NCBI RefSeq assembly: GCF_001684965.1
Contig: NZ_MAYG01000031.1
Coordinates: 1-64,000 of the forward strand
DNA from: Chryseobacterium arthrosphaerae
GTDB taxonomy: Bacteria > Bacteroidota > Bacteroidia > Flavobacteriales > Weeksellaceae
Reading direction: 5' to 3'
DNA length: 64,000 nt
This document shows positions 34,129-42,777 of this stretch, in pieces; positions within the stretch are counted from its first letter, which is position 1, and every line of letters starts with the position of its first letter. The notes under the pieces were generated by a model. It was not told where the DNA came from. It saw only the letters and a program-made list of their open reading frames with translations, and searched no databases. Position numbers and translations under genes: made by a program.

Positions 34129-35610
34129 TTACAGATTTCCTGTAATCGCTTTAAAAATATCACTTCCAAAAATCAACAGCATCAGACCAAGAAGGAATAT
34201 AACTCCCACCATCTGAGCATTTTCCAATACTTTCTGAGGAACAGGTTTTCCTACAATCATTTCATATAATGTAAATATAACATGCCCGCCATCAAGTCCC
34301 GGAATAGGAATCAGGTTAAGGAATGCCAACCAAACAGAGAACATTGCTGTAAAGCTCCAGAACATTGTCCAGTTAATAGAAACAGCCCCGCTTTTCGATT
34401 TTTCCACAGGCATATTCTTGATGATCGCAAGAGGTCCTCCTACCTTTTTGTATCCCTGTACTTTCTTGTTGAATACAAGTTTGAACTGTTTAATCTGGTA
34501 AGTTAAACTTTCAATACTTCTTGTAAATCCTCTGCCGATAGACTCAGCAAATGTAAAATGCTTTGTCGCTGCATATTTTTCCAGTTGCTTATAAGACGCA
34601 ATACCTAAGGTTCCTTCCTTGGAAACTTCAAGGGTAAGCGGTTGTACGGCTCCGGATCTTAAAACATCTACATTCAGGGTTTTTCCTGCATTTTTAGTAA
34701 CGATACCCTGGAATTCATCATAATAACTGATCTTCTGTCCGTTCACAGAAACTACCTGATCCCCAACTTTTAGTCCTGCAGCAGCTGTTTTAGGGTTCAC
34801 GATCGTGTCTATTACCGGTGCATATCTTGGGGTAAGGAATGCCTTCGGATTCTCATCTCTGAATGCAAGCGCTTTTCCGTCATCATTGGTATTGAAGGTT
34901 ACTTCTTTTCCGTTTCTTAAAACAGTGATCTTGTCACTCAGTAATATGTCCAATGAAAGCTTATCTAAACTGTTCTGAACCTTTCCGTCCACTTTTAAGA
35001 TCTTATCACCATCTTCGAAGCCCATTGCCTTTGCCACCTTAGTATAGTGCATAGGAGCGTCTACCTTTGATGTATCAAAAGAAGTCTCACCGTTGAAATA
35101 AGAAAGACATCCATAGATGATCCATGCAAGGAAAAAGTTTACGGTAACCCCGCCCAGCATAATAATAAGTCTCTGCCATGCCGGTTTAGATCTGAACTCC
35201 CATGGCTCTGCCGGTTTTTTCATCTGCGCAGTATCCATACTTTCGTCTACCATTCCGGCAATTTTTACATATCCTCCGAAAGGAAGCCATCCGATTCCGT
35301 ATTTGGTCTGTTCAGGATGTTTTCTCCAGTCATTATCAGGAAGTTTTGATATATCGATAGGCACTTCTTCCTTCTTTCCGTTTACCTCTATCACTTCAGA
35401 ATCAGGCAGATTTTTTGATAAAAACTTATACTGCCACTTTCCGTTGATTTTCTTCATAGAGAATATGGAGAAGTAAGGATCAAAAAACAGGAAAAATTTC
35501 TCTGCTCTGGTCTTAAACCATATTGCCGGCAAAAAATGCCCAAGCTCATGAAGAAGCACTAGTATAGAGATACTCAGAATGAACTGAAAGAGTTTGATTG
35601 CTATTTCCAT
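34129..35610 (-). CDS. rseP: RIP metalloprotease RseP (site-2 protease)
   Basis: A 493-residue inner-membrane zinc protease for regulated intramembrane proteolysis. The first helix carries H21-E22-L-G-H25. A long cytosolic or periplasmic insert (about 50-115) precedes the second helix, and two PDZ-like regions follow (near 180-235 and 260-330, the latter with GLKVGDQVVSVNGQKI). A C-terminal NLIPIPGLDGGH supplies the third zinc ligand Asp. It is longer than E. coli RseP (450). The anti-sigma substrate is not in this window. Its -7 box lies 25 bases upstream. Confidence 0.94.
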   Translation of the reverse strand: MEIAIKLFQFILSISILVLLHELGHFLPAIWFKTRAEKFFLFFDPYFSIFSMKKINGKWQYKFLSKNLPDSEVIEVNGKKEEVPIDISKLPDNDWRKHPEQTKYGIGWLPFGGYVKIAGMVDESMDTAQMKKPAEPWEFRSKPAWQRLIIMLGGVTVNFFLAWIIYGCLSYFNGETSFDTSKVDAPMHYTKVAKAMGFEDGDKILKVDGKVQNSLDKLSLDILLSDKITVLRNGKEVTFNTNDDGKALAFRDENPKAFLTPRYAPVIDTIVNPKTAAAGLKVGDQVVSVNGQKISYYDEFQGIVTKNAGKTLNVDVLRSGAVQPLTLEVSKEGTLGIASYKQLEKYAATKHFTFAESIGRGFTRSIESLTYQIKQFKLVFNKKVQGYKKVGGPLAIIKNMPVEKSKSGAVSINWTMFWSFTAMFSVWLAFLNLIPIPGLDGGHVIFTLYEMIVGKPVPQKVLENAQMVGVIFLLGLMLLIFGSDIFKAITGNL

Positions 35611-35634
35611 TAATAAATTTTAGATTTTAATTTG

Positions 35635-35642
35635 CAAAGGTA
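35635..35642 (-). promoter_or_regulatory. -7 box for rseP
   Basis: TACCTTTG on the minus strand, 24 bases before the rseP ATG. Confidence 0.55.
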
Positions 35643-35716
35643 ACAATTATCAAAACTATGCCAAATAAAAAAGCCCCCCGAAACGAGAAGCTTTGTCATA
35701 TTTAAAGACGTTTTGA

Positions 35717-36157
35717 TTATAAATTGAAAGAAACCCCAAGACTTCCGTTATTACCCACCTCTGCGAAAACCCCTATTTTCTCTGTGAAAAAGTAACGGGC
35801 TCCGATATGGGCTCCTATTCCGAAGTCTTTACCCAGGACTCCAAGGTCTACACCAGGGTAAATATCCCATTTTGAGGGAAGATTCAGTGCATCCTGCAAA
35901 TGAAAATTAAGTCTTCCAAAAACAAAAACACGATTATCCTTATCATTGTCTTTATAATTGTCAAAATAACCGTTGATACCGGCTCCTACTGAGATAAGCT
36001 TGTTGATACCGTAATCATAGGTTCCCGTTATACCTGTTCCATAGCCCCAGGCACTCAGTCCCAGCTGTACTTTATGATCTCCTTTTCCGGTGTAAGCCTG
36101 AGCATTGGCCATTGTACCGAAAAAGAATATCATCACCATAAAAACCAATTTCTTCAT
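35717..36157 (-). CDS. Small outer-membrane beta-barrel protein (DUF6646-like)
   Basis: A 146-residue exported protein with signal peptide MKKLVFMVMIFFFGTMANAQ and then alternating strands with frequent Gly and aromatic residues (KVQLGLSAWGYGTGITGTYDY...), ending GSLGVSFNL. About eight strands fit a small outer-membrane barrel. From memory it resembles the flavobacterial DUF6646 family; no function is known. It is monocistronic, with a 200-base spacer to the divergent amidase gene. Confidence 0.75.
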   Translation of the reverse strand: MKKLVFMVMIFFFGTMANAQAYTGKGDHKVQLGLSAWGYGTGITGTYDYGINKLISVGAGINGYFDNYKDNDKDNRVFVFGRLNFHLQDALNLPSKWDIYPGVDLGVLGKDFGIGAHIGARYFFTEKIGVFAEVGNNGSLGVSFNL

Positions 36158-36358
36158 AAATTTTTTAATTTTTAACGATTGTAATAAAAATTATCTGCAT
36201 CAAAAATGAAACCGAAAGGAGACCACTTCTTAGACTTTAATAATTTTTAAGAAATTTAATCACTGAACGCTGTAAATCATTTGACAGGCTTTTTCTCCGG
36301 TAAATATAAAAGCCGTATTTTTATAATTGAATATTGAAATAACATTAAAAAGAAGAAA

Positions 36359-37111
36359 ATGAAAATTGCTGGACTTAATTTAGATATCATCTGGAAAAAT
36401 AAGACTGAAAATTTTAAAATCATAGAAAATGAATTTCAGAATGTGGAAGCAGATCTGTTTCTTCTTCCTGAAATGTTTTCAACAGGCTTTTGCATGGATG
36501 CCTCTGAAGTCTCAGACAGAAATGAAGAATCACTGGAGTTTTTGAAAAAACTTTCAAAAGAGAAAAATGCTGCTGTGTGCGGAAGTGCACCGGTGGAAGA
36601 AAACGGCAGCTTTTACAACAGAATGTACTTTGTACTACCGGATGCTGAAACCGTTTTTTATGACAAGAGACATCTGTTTTCGTTCTCGGGAGAAGATAAA
36701 GTGTATACACCGGGAAAAAAAAGAGTCATCGTTGAATATAAAGGCATGAGGTTTCTGCTTCAGGTTTGCTATGATCTCAGATTTCCGGTTTTTGCGAGAA
36801 ATAACGACGATTATGATGCGGTGCTGTATGTGGCCAACTGGCCTGAAAAAAGAGTAGGGGCCTGGGAACATCTTTTGAAAGCAAGAGCAATCGAAAATCT
36901 TTCTTTTGTTTTTGGTTTAAACAGGATAGGAACGGATGATAACAGCCTGTTCTATCAGGAAAGCTCTCATTGCTTCTTCGCAGATGGAAAAGAAATTTCT
37001 GTAAAAGAGAACAACATTGTATCTGCAGAATTGAACAGGGATGAGCTAAAGGATTTCAGGAGCCATTTTCAGTTTTTGAATGACAGGGATCAGTTTTCTA
37101 TTGAATTATAA
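36359..37111 (+). CDS. Omega-amidase-like nitrilase family hydrolase
   Basis: A 250-residue cytosolic C-N hydrolase. The catalytic triad is visible as Glu38 (LLPEMFSTGF), Lys103 (YDKRHLF) and Cys137 (LLQVCYDLRFPVF). This pattern and the length match the YafV/NIT2 omega-amidase branch, which hydrolyses 2-oxoglutaramate or 2-oxosuccinamate and so salvages the products of glutamine/methionine transaminases. RVGAWEHLLKARAIEN near 160-177 is also typical. It converges on the trx operon through a shared terminator. Confidence 0.88.
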   Translation: MKIAGLNLDIIWKNKTENFKIIENEFQNVEADLFLLPEMFSTGFCMDASEVSDRNEESLEFLKKLSKEKNAAVCGSAPVEENGSFYNRMYFVLPDAETVFYDKRHLFSFSGEDKVYTPGKKRVIVEYKGMRFLLQVCYDLRFPVFARNNDDYDAVLYVANWPEKRVGAWEHLLKARAIENLSFVFGLNRIGTDDNSLFYQESSHCFFADGKEISVKENNIVSAELNRDELKDFRSHFQFLNDRDQFSIEL

Positions 37112-37150
37112 AAAAACCAAGGCTGAGATCATTCTCAGCCTTGGTTTTTT
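37111..37150. terminator. Bidirectional terminator between the amidase and thioredoxin genes
   Basis: A perfect 17-bp stem (37111-37127 with 37134-37150) with a 6-base loop and A/T runs on both sides. It ends both convergent transcripts. Confidence 0.95.
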
Positions 37151-37153
37151 TAT

Positions 37154-37453
37154 TTAAATGTATTGCTGTAAAAGCTGCGTCAATGTATTGACATCGTGTA
37201 CGCCGCTTTCCTTCCATAGCAGTTCTCCGTTTTTGAAAACAGCCAGAGTGGGTACCCCACGAACGCCGTATTGAGCGGCTAAGGCAGGATATTGATCCAC
37301 GTCTACTTTTATGATTCTGGCTCCTTCGCCAATGTTTTCTTTCACTGTATTTAAAACCGACGACTGTACTTTACAGGGTTGGCACCAGGTTGCGAAAAAG
37401 TCAATAAGTACCGGCCTGTCGGAATTGATGATTTCCTGAAATTTTTGTGACAT
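37154..37453 (-). CDS. trxA: Thioredoxin
   Basis: A 99-residue thioredoxin fold. The active site is W23-C24-Q-P-C27-K (usually WCGPCK), with the conserved cis-Pro in GVRGVPTLAVF near residue 74. It has no signal peptide, so it is cytosolic. It is the last gene of a three-gene run after a rhodanese lipoprotein and an MBL-rhodanese protein, which suggests it reduces persulfides or disulfides formed by them rather than being the only general thioredoxin of the cell. Confidence 0.93.
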   Translation of the reverse strand: MSQKFQEIINSDRPVLIDFFATWCQPCKVQSSVLNTVKENIGEGARIIKVDVDQYPALAAQYGVRGVPTLAVFKNGELLWKESGVHDVNTLTQLLQQYI

Positions 37454-37472
37454 AGTTTTGGTTTTTGATGAG

Positions 37473-37844
37473 TTATTTTTTACCGGCTTCGTCCTGAATG
37501 GCTTTTACATTCTTCCAGGTTGTACCGTCATAGGCTTCTACACCATTCTTTTTCAGGATTTCCATAGCCTGGTCTGCCTGAATTCCTTTGTTGCAGAAAA
37601 CAACAACCTTTTTGCCTTTAAGATTCTCTATATTATTCTGAAGCTCTGCCAAAGGAATGTTGGTTGCATTCTTTGCAGTTCCGGCTGCATACTGTTCCGG
37701 GATTCTGACATCTACCAGCATTACATCAGAGCTGTTTACAACTTCCCTGATATTGGCTTTCGGAACATCTGCTACATGAGCTGTTTTGCAGGCGCTTACT
37801 GTACATGTCAGAGCTAAAATAAGCCCGTAGAATGGAATTTTCAT
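37473..37844 (-). CDS. Rhodanese-like lipoprotein
   Basis: A 123-residue exported rhodanese. A lipoprotein signal ends VSAC (Cys19). The single rhodanese domain contains LVDVRIPEQYAAGTAKNATNIPL and the active-site loop VVFCNKG with the sulfur-carrying Cys. It would transfer sulfane sulfur at the periplasmic face. It lies 3 bases after the MBL-rhodanese stop and 19 bases before trxA, so the three are one operon. Confidence 0.9.
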   Translation of the reverse strand: MKIPFYGLILALTCTVSACKTAHVADVPKANIREVVNSSDVMLVDVRIPEQYAAGTAKNATNIPLAELQNNIENLKGKKVVVFCNKGIQADQAMEILKKNGVEAYDGTTWKNVKAIQDEAGKK

Positions 37845-37847
37845 AGC

Positions 37848-39257
37848 TTATGATGTTTTCGACTGGCAGACAAAATCTGTTGTAGGAAATTTCTCTGTTT
37901 TTTTTATTCCGTTGAATCCCCCTTCAATTTCTGTAAAGTTTCTGATTCCGTGCGAATTAAGGATGCTTGCTGCAATCATACTTCTGTATCCGCCTGCACA
38001 ATGAAGGAAGAAATGCTTGGAATCATCTATATGACGAACCCAGTCGTTGATGGCATCCAGAGGTTTGTTATAAGCATTGTCAATGTGCTCTGCAGAATAT
38101 TCGGTAAGCTTTCTTACGTCAATTACTGTAGCATCTTCTGTAAATTGCTCTGCAAATTCAGCAGGAGAAATTCTTTTGATTTCGTCTGTTTCTTTCCCTG
38201 CATTTTTCCATGCTTCAAAGCTGCCCTGTAAATATCCTATCACGTTATCAAAACCTACACGGCTTAATCTGGTGATGACCTCCTCTTCGGTCCCCGGGTC
38301 TGTTACCAGTAACAAAGGATGTTTCACATCTACAATCATTGCCCCTACCCATGGCGCAAAATCTCCTTTCAGGCCAATATTGATAGAATTCGGAACAAAA
38401 CCTTTATGGAAATCAGCAGCACCTCTGGTATCTAAGATCAGTGCTCCTGTTTCTTCTGCCAACGCTTCGAAATCTTCCGGAGCAACGGGCTGAAGTCCTT
38501 TATTCATTACCACGTCCAGACTTTCGTAGCCGCCTTTGTTCAGGGCTACGTTCATACCAAAATATTTAGGCGGAGCAGTCAGACCATCCAGAACTTCTTT
38601 AATAAAAGAGGCTTTATCCGGCTGATTAAGTGCGTAATTAGTCTTTTTTTGATTTCCCAGAATATCTACTGTTTCTTTCTGCATATTTTTTCCACAGGCA
38701 GAACCGGCGCCATGAGCAGGATACACCGTAATGCTGTCATCCAGCGGCATGATTTTGTTCTGAAGACTGTCATACAAAATACCTGCAAGGTCTTCCTGGG
38801 TAAGGTTGGTTGCTTTTTGTGCAAGGTCAGGTCTTCCCACGTCTCCTAAAAACAAAGTGTCTCCTGTAAAAATTGCAGTTTCAACACCGTTTTCATCAAT
38901 TAAAAGATAAGTGGTACTTTCCATTGTATGCCCCGGAGTGTGCATTACCTTTATTTTGATCTTTCCAATCTCAAAAATCTGATCATCTTCCGCAATGATA
39001 GCCTCAAATTCAGGTGCTGCAGTGGGCCCGTATACAATTGGAGCTCCGGTTTTCTTACTTAGATCCAGGTGTCCGGAAACGAAATCTGCATGAAAGTGAG
39101 TTTCAAAAATATATTGTAAAGTGACATTGTCTTTTTCCAGACGATCCAGGTAAGGTTTTACTTCTCTCAACGGATCAATAATTGCCGCTTCATTCTCTGA
39201 TACAATATAATAGGCGCCCTGAGCCAGACAGCCCGTATATATTTGTTCAATTTTCAT
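37848..39257 (-). CDS. MBL-fold persulfide dioxygenase-like protein with two rhodanese domains
   Basis: A 469-residue cytosolic protein. The N-terminal metallo-beta-lactamase domain (about 1-210) has H54-F-H56-A-D58 and H63 followed by HTPGHT near 110, the ETHE1/Blh pattern of persulfide dioxygenases. Two rhodanese domains follow. In the first (about 270-350) the active-site loop reads LLVTDPG with no Cys, so it is probably inactive. In the second it reads HCAGGYRS with Cys420. The expected reaction is oxidation of persulfide to sulfite with rhodanese transfer. It heads the operon with a rhodanese lipoprotein and thioredoxin. A palindrome 96 bases upstream may be its operator. Confidence 0.9.
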   Translation of the reverse strand: MKIEQIYTGCLAQGAYYIVSENEAAIIDPLREVKPYLDRLEKDNVTLQYIFETHFHADFVSGHLDLSKKTGAPIVYGPTAAPEFEAIIAEDDQIFEIGKIKIKVMHTPGHTMESTTYLLIDENGVETAIFTGDTLFLGDVGRPDLAQKATNLTQEDLAGILYDSLQNKIMPLDDSITVYPAHGAGSACGKNMQKETVDILGNQKKTNYALNQPDKASFIKEVLDGLTAPPKYFGMNVALNKGGYESLDVVMNKGLQPVAPEDFEALAEETGALILDTRGAADFHKGFVPNSINIGLKGDFAPWVGAMIVDVKHPLLLVTDPGTEEEVITRLSRVGFDNVIGYLQGSFEAWKNAGKETDEIKRISPAEFAEQFTEDATVIDVRKLTEYSAEHIDNAYNKPLDAINDWVRHIDDSKHFFLHCAGGYRSMIAASILNSHGIRNFTEIEGGFNGIKKTEKFPTTDFVCQSKTS

Positions 39258-39608
39258 TGGGGTCTTTTTTTTAATGAGTTAAAGATACAAAGTATTAGAT
39301 AAATTCTAAATGAAATGTTAAATCCCATTGATAGTTTCTTTCAATACTATGTTAAACGTACGTTTAATGTTCTTTATTTTTTGAGCAAAAAGAATGCCTT
39401 ACCTAATGCTGACGGGCAAATACTGTTTTTTATCATGTTGAGGCTATAGAAATAAATCTACTATTAAAGATATCAATACACGTGGTTTAAAATTTGCTTA
39501 GGCTCGTACCGATATATTTTTTTGATGGATTATTAGCTATTCATCAGAAAAAATATCTTTATATATTTTACAAAAACTTTTATATTTATAAGTTTAAAAA
39601 GTGATCAG
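39258..39608. other. Spacer between the persulfide operon and the HerA-like gene
   Basis: A 351-base, AT-rich divergent spacer with no gene. Its one clear feature is the palindrome at 39353-39368. Confidence 0.6.
39353..39368. promoter_or_regulatory. TetR-type palindrome upstream of the persulfide operon
   Basis: TTAAACGTACGTTTAA is a perfect 16-base palindrome. Its half-site TTAAACG is shared with the palindrome in front of the TetR gene (57653-57666). It lies in the divergent spacer and could act on either side. Confidence 0.55.
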
Positions 39609-41135
39609 ATGGCAGACAAAGCACAATTTATTGAAGAATTAAATGCGAGATACACTCCAAAAGGAGAACATATTATATTAGGAAAAGGAATGCTGGATGG
39701 CGAAGTGGTTCCTGAGGTGAATGTAACGATTCCCCTGAAAACTATAAACCGTCACGGTCTTATTGCCGGAGCTACCGGAACAGGTAAAACCAAAACACTG
39801 CAGGTATTTGCAGAGCAGCTTTCCCATGCGGGAATTCCCTCGCTTGTTCTGGATATTAAAGGAGATTTCTCCGGAATTGCAGAACCCGGAAATATGAACG
39901 CAATCATTGAAGAACGATATGCAAAAACACAGCTTCCTTATACCCCACAAGGATTTCCGGTAGAATTGATGACGATTTCCGGAGGAAAAGGAGTGAAATT
40001 GAGGGCTACTGTTACGGAATTTGGGCCGGTTTTACTGAGTAAAATCCTGGAACTGAATGATACCCAGCAAAGCATAATGTCCATTGTCTTTAAATATTGT
40101 GATGATAAAGGACTTCCGCTGATCGATCTGAAAGATCTGAAAAAAGTTTTACAATATGTAACGGATAATGCTCAGGGAAAAGCAGAGCTTGCGGCCAACT
40201 ACGGATCTATTGCTCCGGCTTCCTTAGGAGCAATTTTACGGTCTATTGTTGCTTTGGAACAGCAGGGAGCGGCAGATTTCTTCGGAGAGCTGAGCTTTGA
40301 TGTACAGGATCTGCTCGAAACAAGAGACGGAAAAGGGGTGGTCAATATTTTAAGAGTGGCAGAAATTCAGAATAAGCCACAATTGTTTTCAACATTCATG
40401 CTGTCGCTTTTTGCCGAAATTTATATGACCTTCCCGGAAGAAGGAGACAGCGGGAAACCCAAACTTGTACTGTTTATTGACGAGGCCCACCTTATTTTTG
40501 ATGAAGCTTCAAAAGCCCTTCTTTCACAGATCGAAACCATGGTAAAACTGATCCGTTCCAAAGGAGTCGGAATCTATTTTATCACACAGATTCCGGGAGA
40601 TGTTCCTGAAAATGTATTATCACAGTTAGGATTGAAAATACAGCATGCCTTAAGAGGCTTTACAGCTAAAGATAAAAAAGAAATTTCCAAAGCAGTTGAA
40701 AACTATCCTACAACAGAATATTACAATGCTTCAAGTCTGATCCAGAGTCTCGGAATCGGAGAAGCATTTGTGACTGCCCTGGATGAAAAAGGGATTCCTA
40801 CACCATTGGTACATACCTATCTGATTTCTCCGGAATCTAGAATGGATGTTCTGAATGAAGCGGAAATTACAGAACTTACAGCAAAATCTCCTATGGTAGC
40901 GAAATATGAGCAGGCTATTGACGGTGAATCTGCTTACGAAATGCTGACCAGCAGAATGGAACAGGCAGCCCAGAACCCTGCTCCCAATCAAAGGTCAAAA
41001 CCGGTAAAAGAAGAGCCGGGAATGTTTGAGCAGGTTTTACAGAGCAAGGCGGGAAGAACTTTTACCAGTACATTAATGAGAGAAGGGGCAAAGGCTATTC
41101 TCGGAATGTTAGGTTTAGGAGGCCGAAGAAGATAA
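39609..41135 (+). CDS. HerA-like ATPase (DUF853 family)
   Basis: A 508-residue cytosolic ATPase of the HerA/FtsK-like superfamily, of the usual DUF853 length. The N-terminal GKGMLDGEVVPEV strand region is followed by Walker A GATGTGKT (54-61). Walker B is LVLFIDEAHLIFDEA near 291, and a sensor/Arg-finger region includes GVGIYFITQIPGDVPE. A flexible Pro/Gln stretch and a basic C-terminus (LGLGGRRR) end the protein. HerA proteins translocate DNA in end resection in archaea; the bacterial DUF853 role is not established. No nuclease partner is next to it in the same transcript, though an exonuclease gene follows 157 bases later. Confidence 0.9.
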   Translation: MADKAQFIEELNARYTPKGEHIILGKGMLDGEVVPEVNVTIPLKTINRHGLIAGATGTGKTKTLQVFAEQLSHAGIPSLVLDIKGDFSGIAEPGNMNAIIEERYAKTQLPYTPQGFPVELMTISGGKGVKLRATVTEFGPVLLSKILELNDTQQSIMSIVFKYCDDKGLPLIDLKDLKKVLQYVTDNAQGKAELAANYGSIAPASLGAILRSIVALEQQGAADFFGELSFDVQDLLETRDGKGVVNILRVAEIQNKPQLFSTFMLSLFAEIYMTFPEEGDSGKPKLVLFIDEAHLIFDEASKALLSQIETMVKLIRSKGVGIYFITQIPGDVPENVLSQLGLKIQHALRGFTAKDKKEISKAVENYPTTEYYNASSLIQSLGIGEAFVTALDEKGIPTPLVHTYLISPESRMDVLNEAEITELTAKSPMVAKYEQAIDGESAYEMLTSRMEQAAQNPAPNQRSKPVKEEPGMFEQVLQSKAGRTFTSTLMREGAKAILGMLGLGGRRR

Positions 41136-41292
41136 TTTTGAGGCACAATCCGGGATGACCTGCTGTGTTTTGACATATTTTTTGTTATTTTAGCAGGTTA
41201 TCTTCACTTAAGGAGAGCAGCACCGGATTATATTGGGGAATAAATGCCGGTTTGAAATAATAAATAAGAAAACAGCAGTTAACAGAAAATAA

Positions 41293-42516
41293 ATGTATTC
41301 AATTATAGACATAGAAAGTAATGGTGCAGGTTATAGAAATGAATGCATTATAGATATTGCCATCTACAGATATGATGGTCAGAAAATTACAGACCAGTTT
41401 ATATCGCTGGTGAATCCTGAAAGTGATATTACTCCTTTTGTACAGAAACTGACCAGCATTACCCCGAAAATGGTCAAAACAGCTCCGAAATTTCATGAAA
41501 TTGCCAAAAGAGTCATTGAGATTACGGAGAATACTACCCTGGTAGGACACAATATTGATTTCGATTACAGAATGCTGCGCCAATCCTTCAGTAGGCTTGG
41601 TTATGAGTTTAAAATCAATACTTTAGATACAATTCCGTTAGCTAAAAAATTAATTCCTGATGAAGTAAGCTATTCTCTCGGGAAACTGGTGAAATCTTTG
41701 GGGATCCCTTTGACTAACCATCACAGGGCCGAAGGGGATGCCAGGGCTACACTGGAACTTTTCAAACTTCTGATCTCAAAGGATACCGAAAATGAGATTA
41801 TTCAGAAGCAGCACGAAGAGTCTAATGCGAAAACCTACATCAATAAGATCAAAGAACTTACCCAGGATCTGCCCAATGAAAAAGGATTTGTCTATTTTCA
41901 GGATGAGGTGGGAAGAATTATGTTTTCTGATTATGTGCAGGATATCAATAAATTCTCAAAAAAAGTTTTCAATTCCAAATCAAAAAAATGGGAACAGATT
42001 CAAAAAGGGGTCGAGCAGATTAACTATGAACTTACGGGAACAGATATTATTGCCAAGCTGATCCTGAATTCTAAAAATATTAAAAAGAAAGAGATTTTAC
42101 CATTCGGGCTTTACTTCAGGAACAATAAATATGTTGTTGAGAAAAATACACTCAATAAAACGGAGAAACCGGCCTTGAAATTCAGATCATTCACCCAGGG
42201 AACAAAAGCAGTTCAGTTTATAGGAGCACTGGAAGAATATAATGATTTTGCTGTCCTGAGACAAAAGATTGAATTCAGAAAAAGAAATGAGCTTTGGCTG
42301 GGGCCTGGAAGAAAACTGGGTGAAAAATTATTCCTGATCATTGAAAACGGAAAAGTGATATCCTTTGGTTTTTACGAATTGTTTACCCAGATTCAGACTT
42401 TGAGTAAGCTGGCTAAGCTCAAAATTGATCTTCCCCTATTCTCTGCTGATCTGAACAATGAATTGCAGCTGGCGTTACTTCGTGGTGATTTTGAGACCTT
42501 ACCATTACCAAAATAA
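41293..42516 (+). CDS. DnaQ-like exonuclease fused to a degenerate GIY-YIG domain
   Basis: A 407-residue protein. The N-terminal DEDDh 3'-5' exonuclease (about 1-175) has D6-x-E8, LVGHNIDFDYR and HHRAEGDARATLE. From about 195 to 280 the text resembles the UvrC/Cho GIY-YIG domain: KGFVYFQDEVGRIMFSDYVQ at the GIY...YIG position, and ELTGTDIIAKLILNSKNIKK at the conserved TGSELEALLLES helix. The second Tyr-Ile-Gly is lost and the catalytic Glu is replaced (LNSKN), so this domain should be inactive. The last 120 residues match the region after GIY-YIG in related fusions. Repair or DNA end processing is likely; the target is unknown. Confidence 0.83.
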   Translation: MYSIIDIESNGAGYRNECIIDIAIYRYDGQKITDQFISLVNPESDITPFVQKLTSITPKMVKTAPKFHEIAKRVIEITENTTLVGHNIDFDYRMLRQSFSRLGYEFKINTLDTIPLAKKLIPDEVSYSLGKLVKSLGIPLTNHHRAEGDARATLELFKLLISKDTENEIIQKQHEESNAKTYINKIKELTQDLPNEKGFVYFQDEVGRIMFSDYVQDINKFSKKVFNSKSKKWEQIQKGVEQINYELTGTDIIAKLILNSKNIKKKEILPFGLYFRNNKYVVEKNTLNKTEKPALKFRSFTQGTKAVQFIGALEEYNDFAVLRQKIEFRKRNELWLGPGRKLGEKLFLIIENGKVISFGFYELFTQIQTLSKLAKLKIDLPLFSADLNNELQLALLRGDFETLPLPK

Positions 42517-42596
42517 CAGGAAGATTATCCCTCACCAATTGAGTACTGAAAAAGCGGCTTTTCAAATCAATTGTCTTACAATAAAAAAATAAATAG

Positions 42597-42604
42597 TATT
42601 TTTG
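42597..42604 (+). promoter_or_regulatory. -7 box for the lysA leader
   Basis: TATTTTTG, with TTG at 42571-42573 (23-base spacing). Transcription would start near 42610, giving a 150-base leader RNA up to the terminator before lysA. Confidence 0.6.
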
Positions 42605-42623
42605 CAAAAAATAAATAGAAGCA

Positions 42624-42695
42624 ATGCAAAATTTTAAACAAAATAAAACTGGTAAAAAGGGAGCTGTAAAGTTCTCTAAGGTTTGGAATATTTAA
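42624..42695 (+). CDS. Candidate Lys-rich leader peptide upstream of lysA
   Basis: A 23-codon ORF (ATG 42624, TAA 42693) about 14 bases into the predicted transcript. Six of 23 residues are Lys (positions 5, 8, 11, 12, 16, 19), including an AAA-AAG pair; the sequence starts MQNFKQNKTGKKG. It ends 32 bases before an intrinsic terminator that itself stops 17 bases before the lysA start. This layout is that of amino-acid attenuator leaders. It is too short to judge by composition alone; conservation in relatives would settle it. Confidence 0.5.
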   Translation: MQNFKQNKTGKKGAVKFSKVWNI

Positions 42696-42727
42696 AAGAC
42701 TTGTCTTGCATAAAAAATAATTAATGT

Positions 42728-42761
42728 GGCAGGCTCTTTTTCTAAGAATCTGCCTTTTTTT
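42728..42761 (+). terminator. Intrinsic terminator (candidate attenuator) before lysA
   Basis: GGCAG (42728-42732) pairs with CTGCC (42750-42754), and an inner TCTT/AAGA helix closes a TTTCT loop. Seven T follow. The segment GCTCTTTTT in its left arm can also pair with AAAGGGAGC (42656-42664) inside the leader ORF, so alternative folds exist. Confidence 0.7.
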
Positions 42762-42777
42762 ATGTTAAAATGAAATT

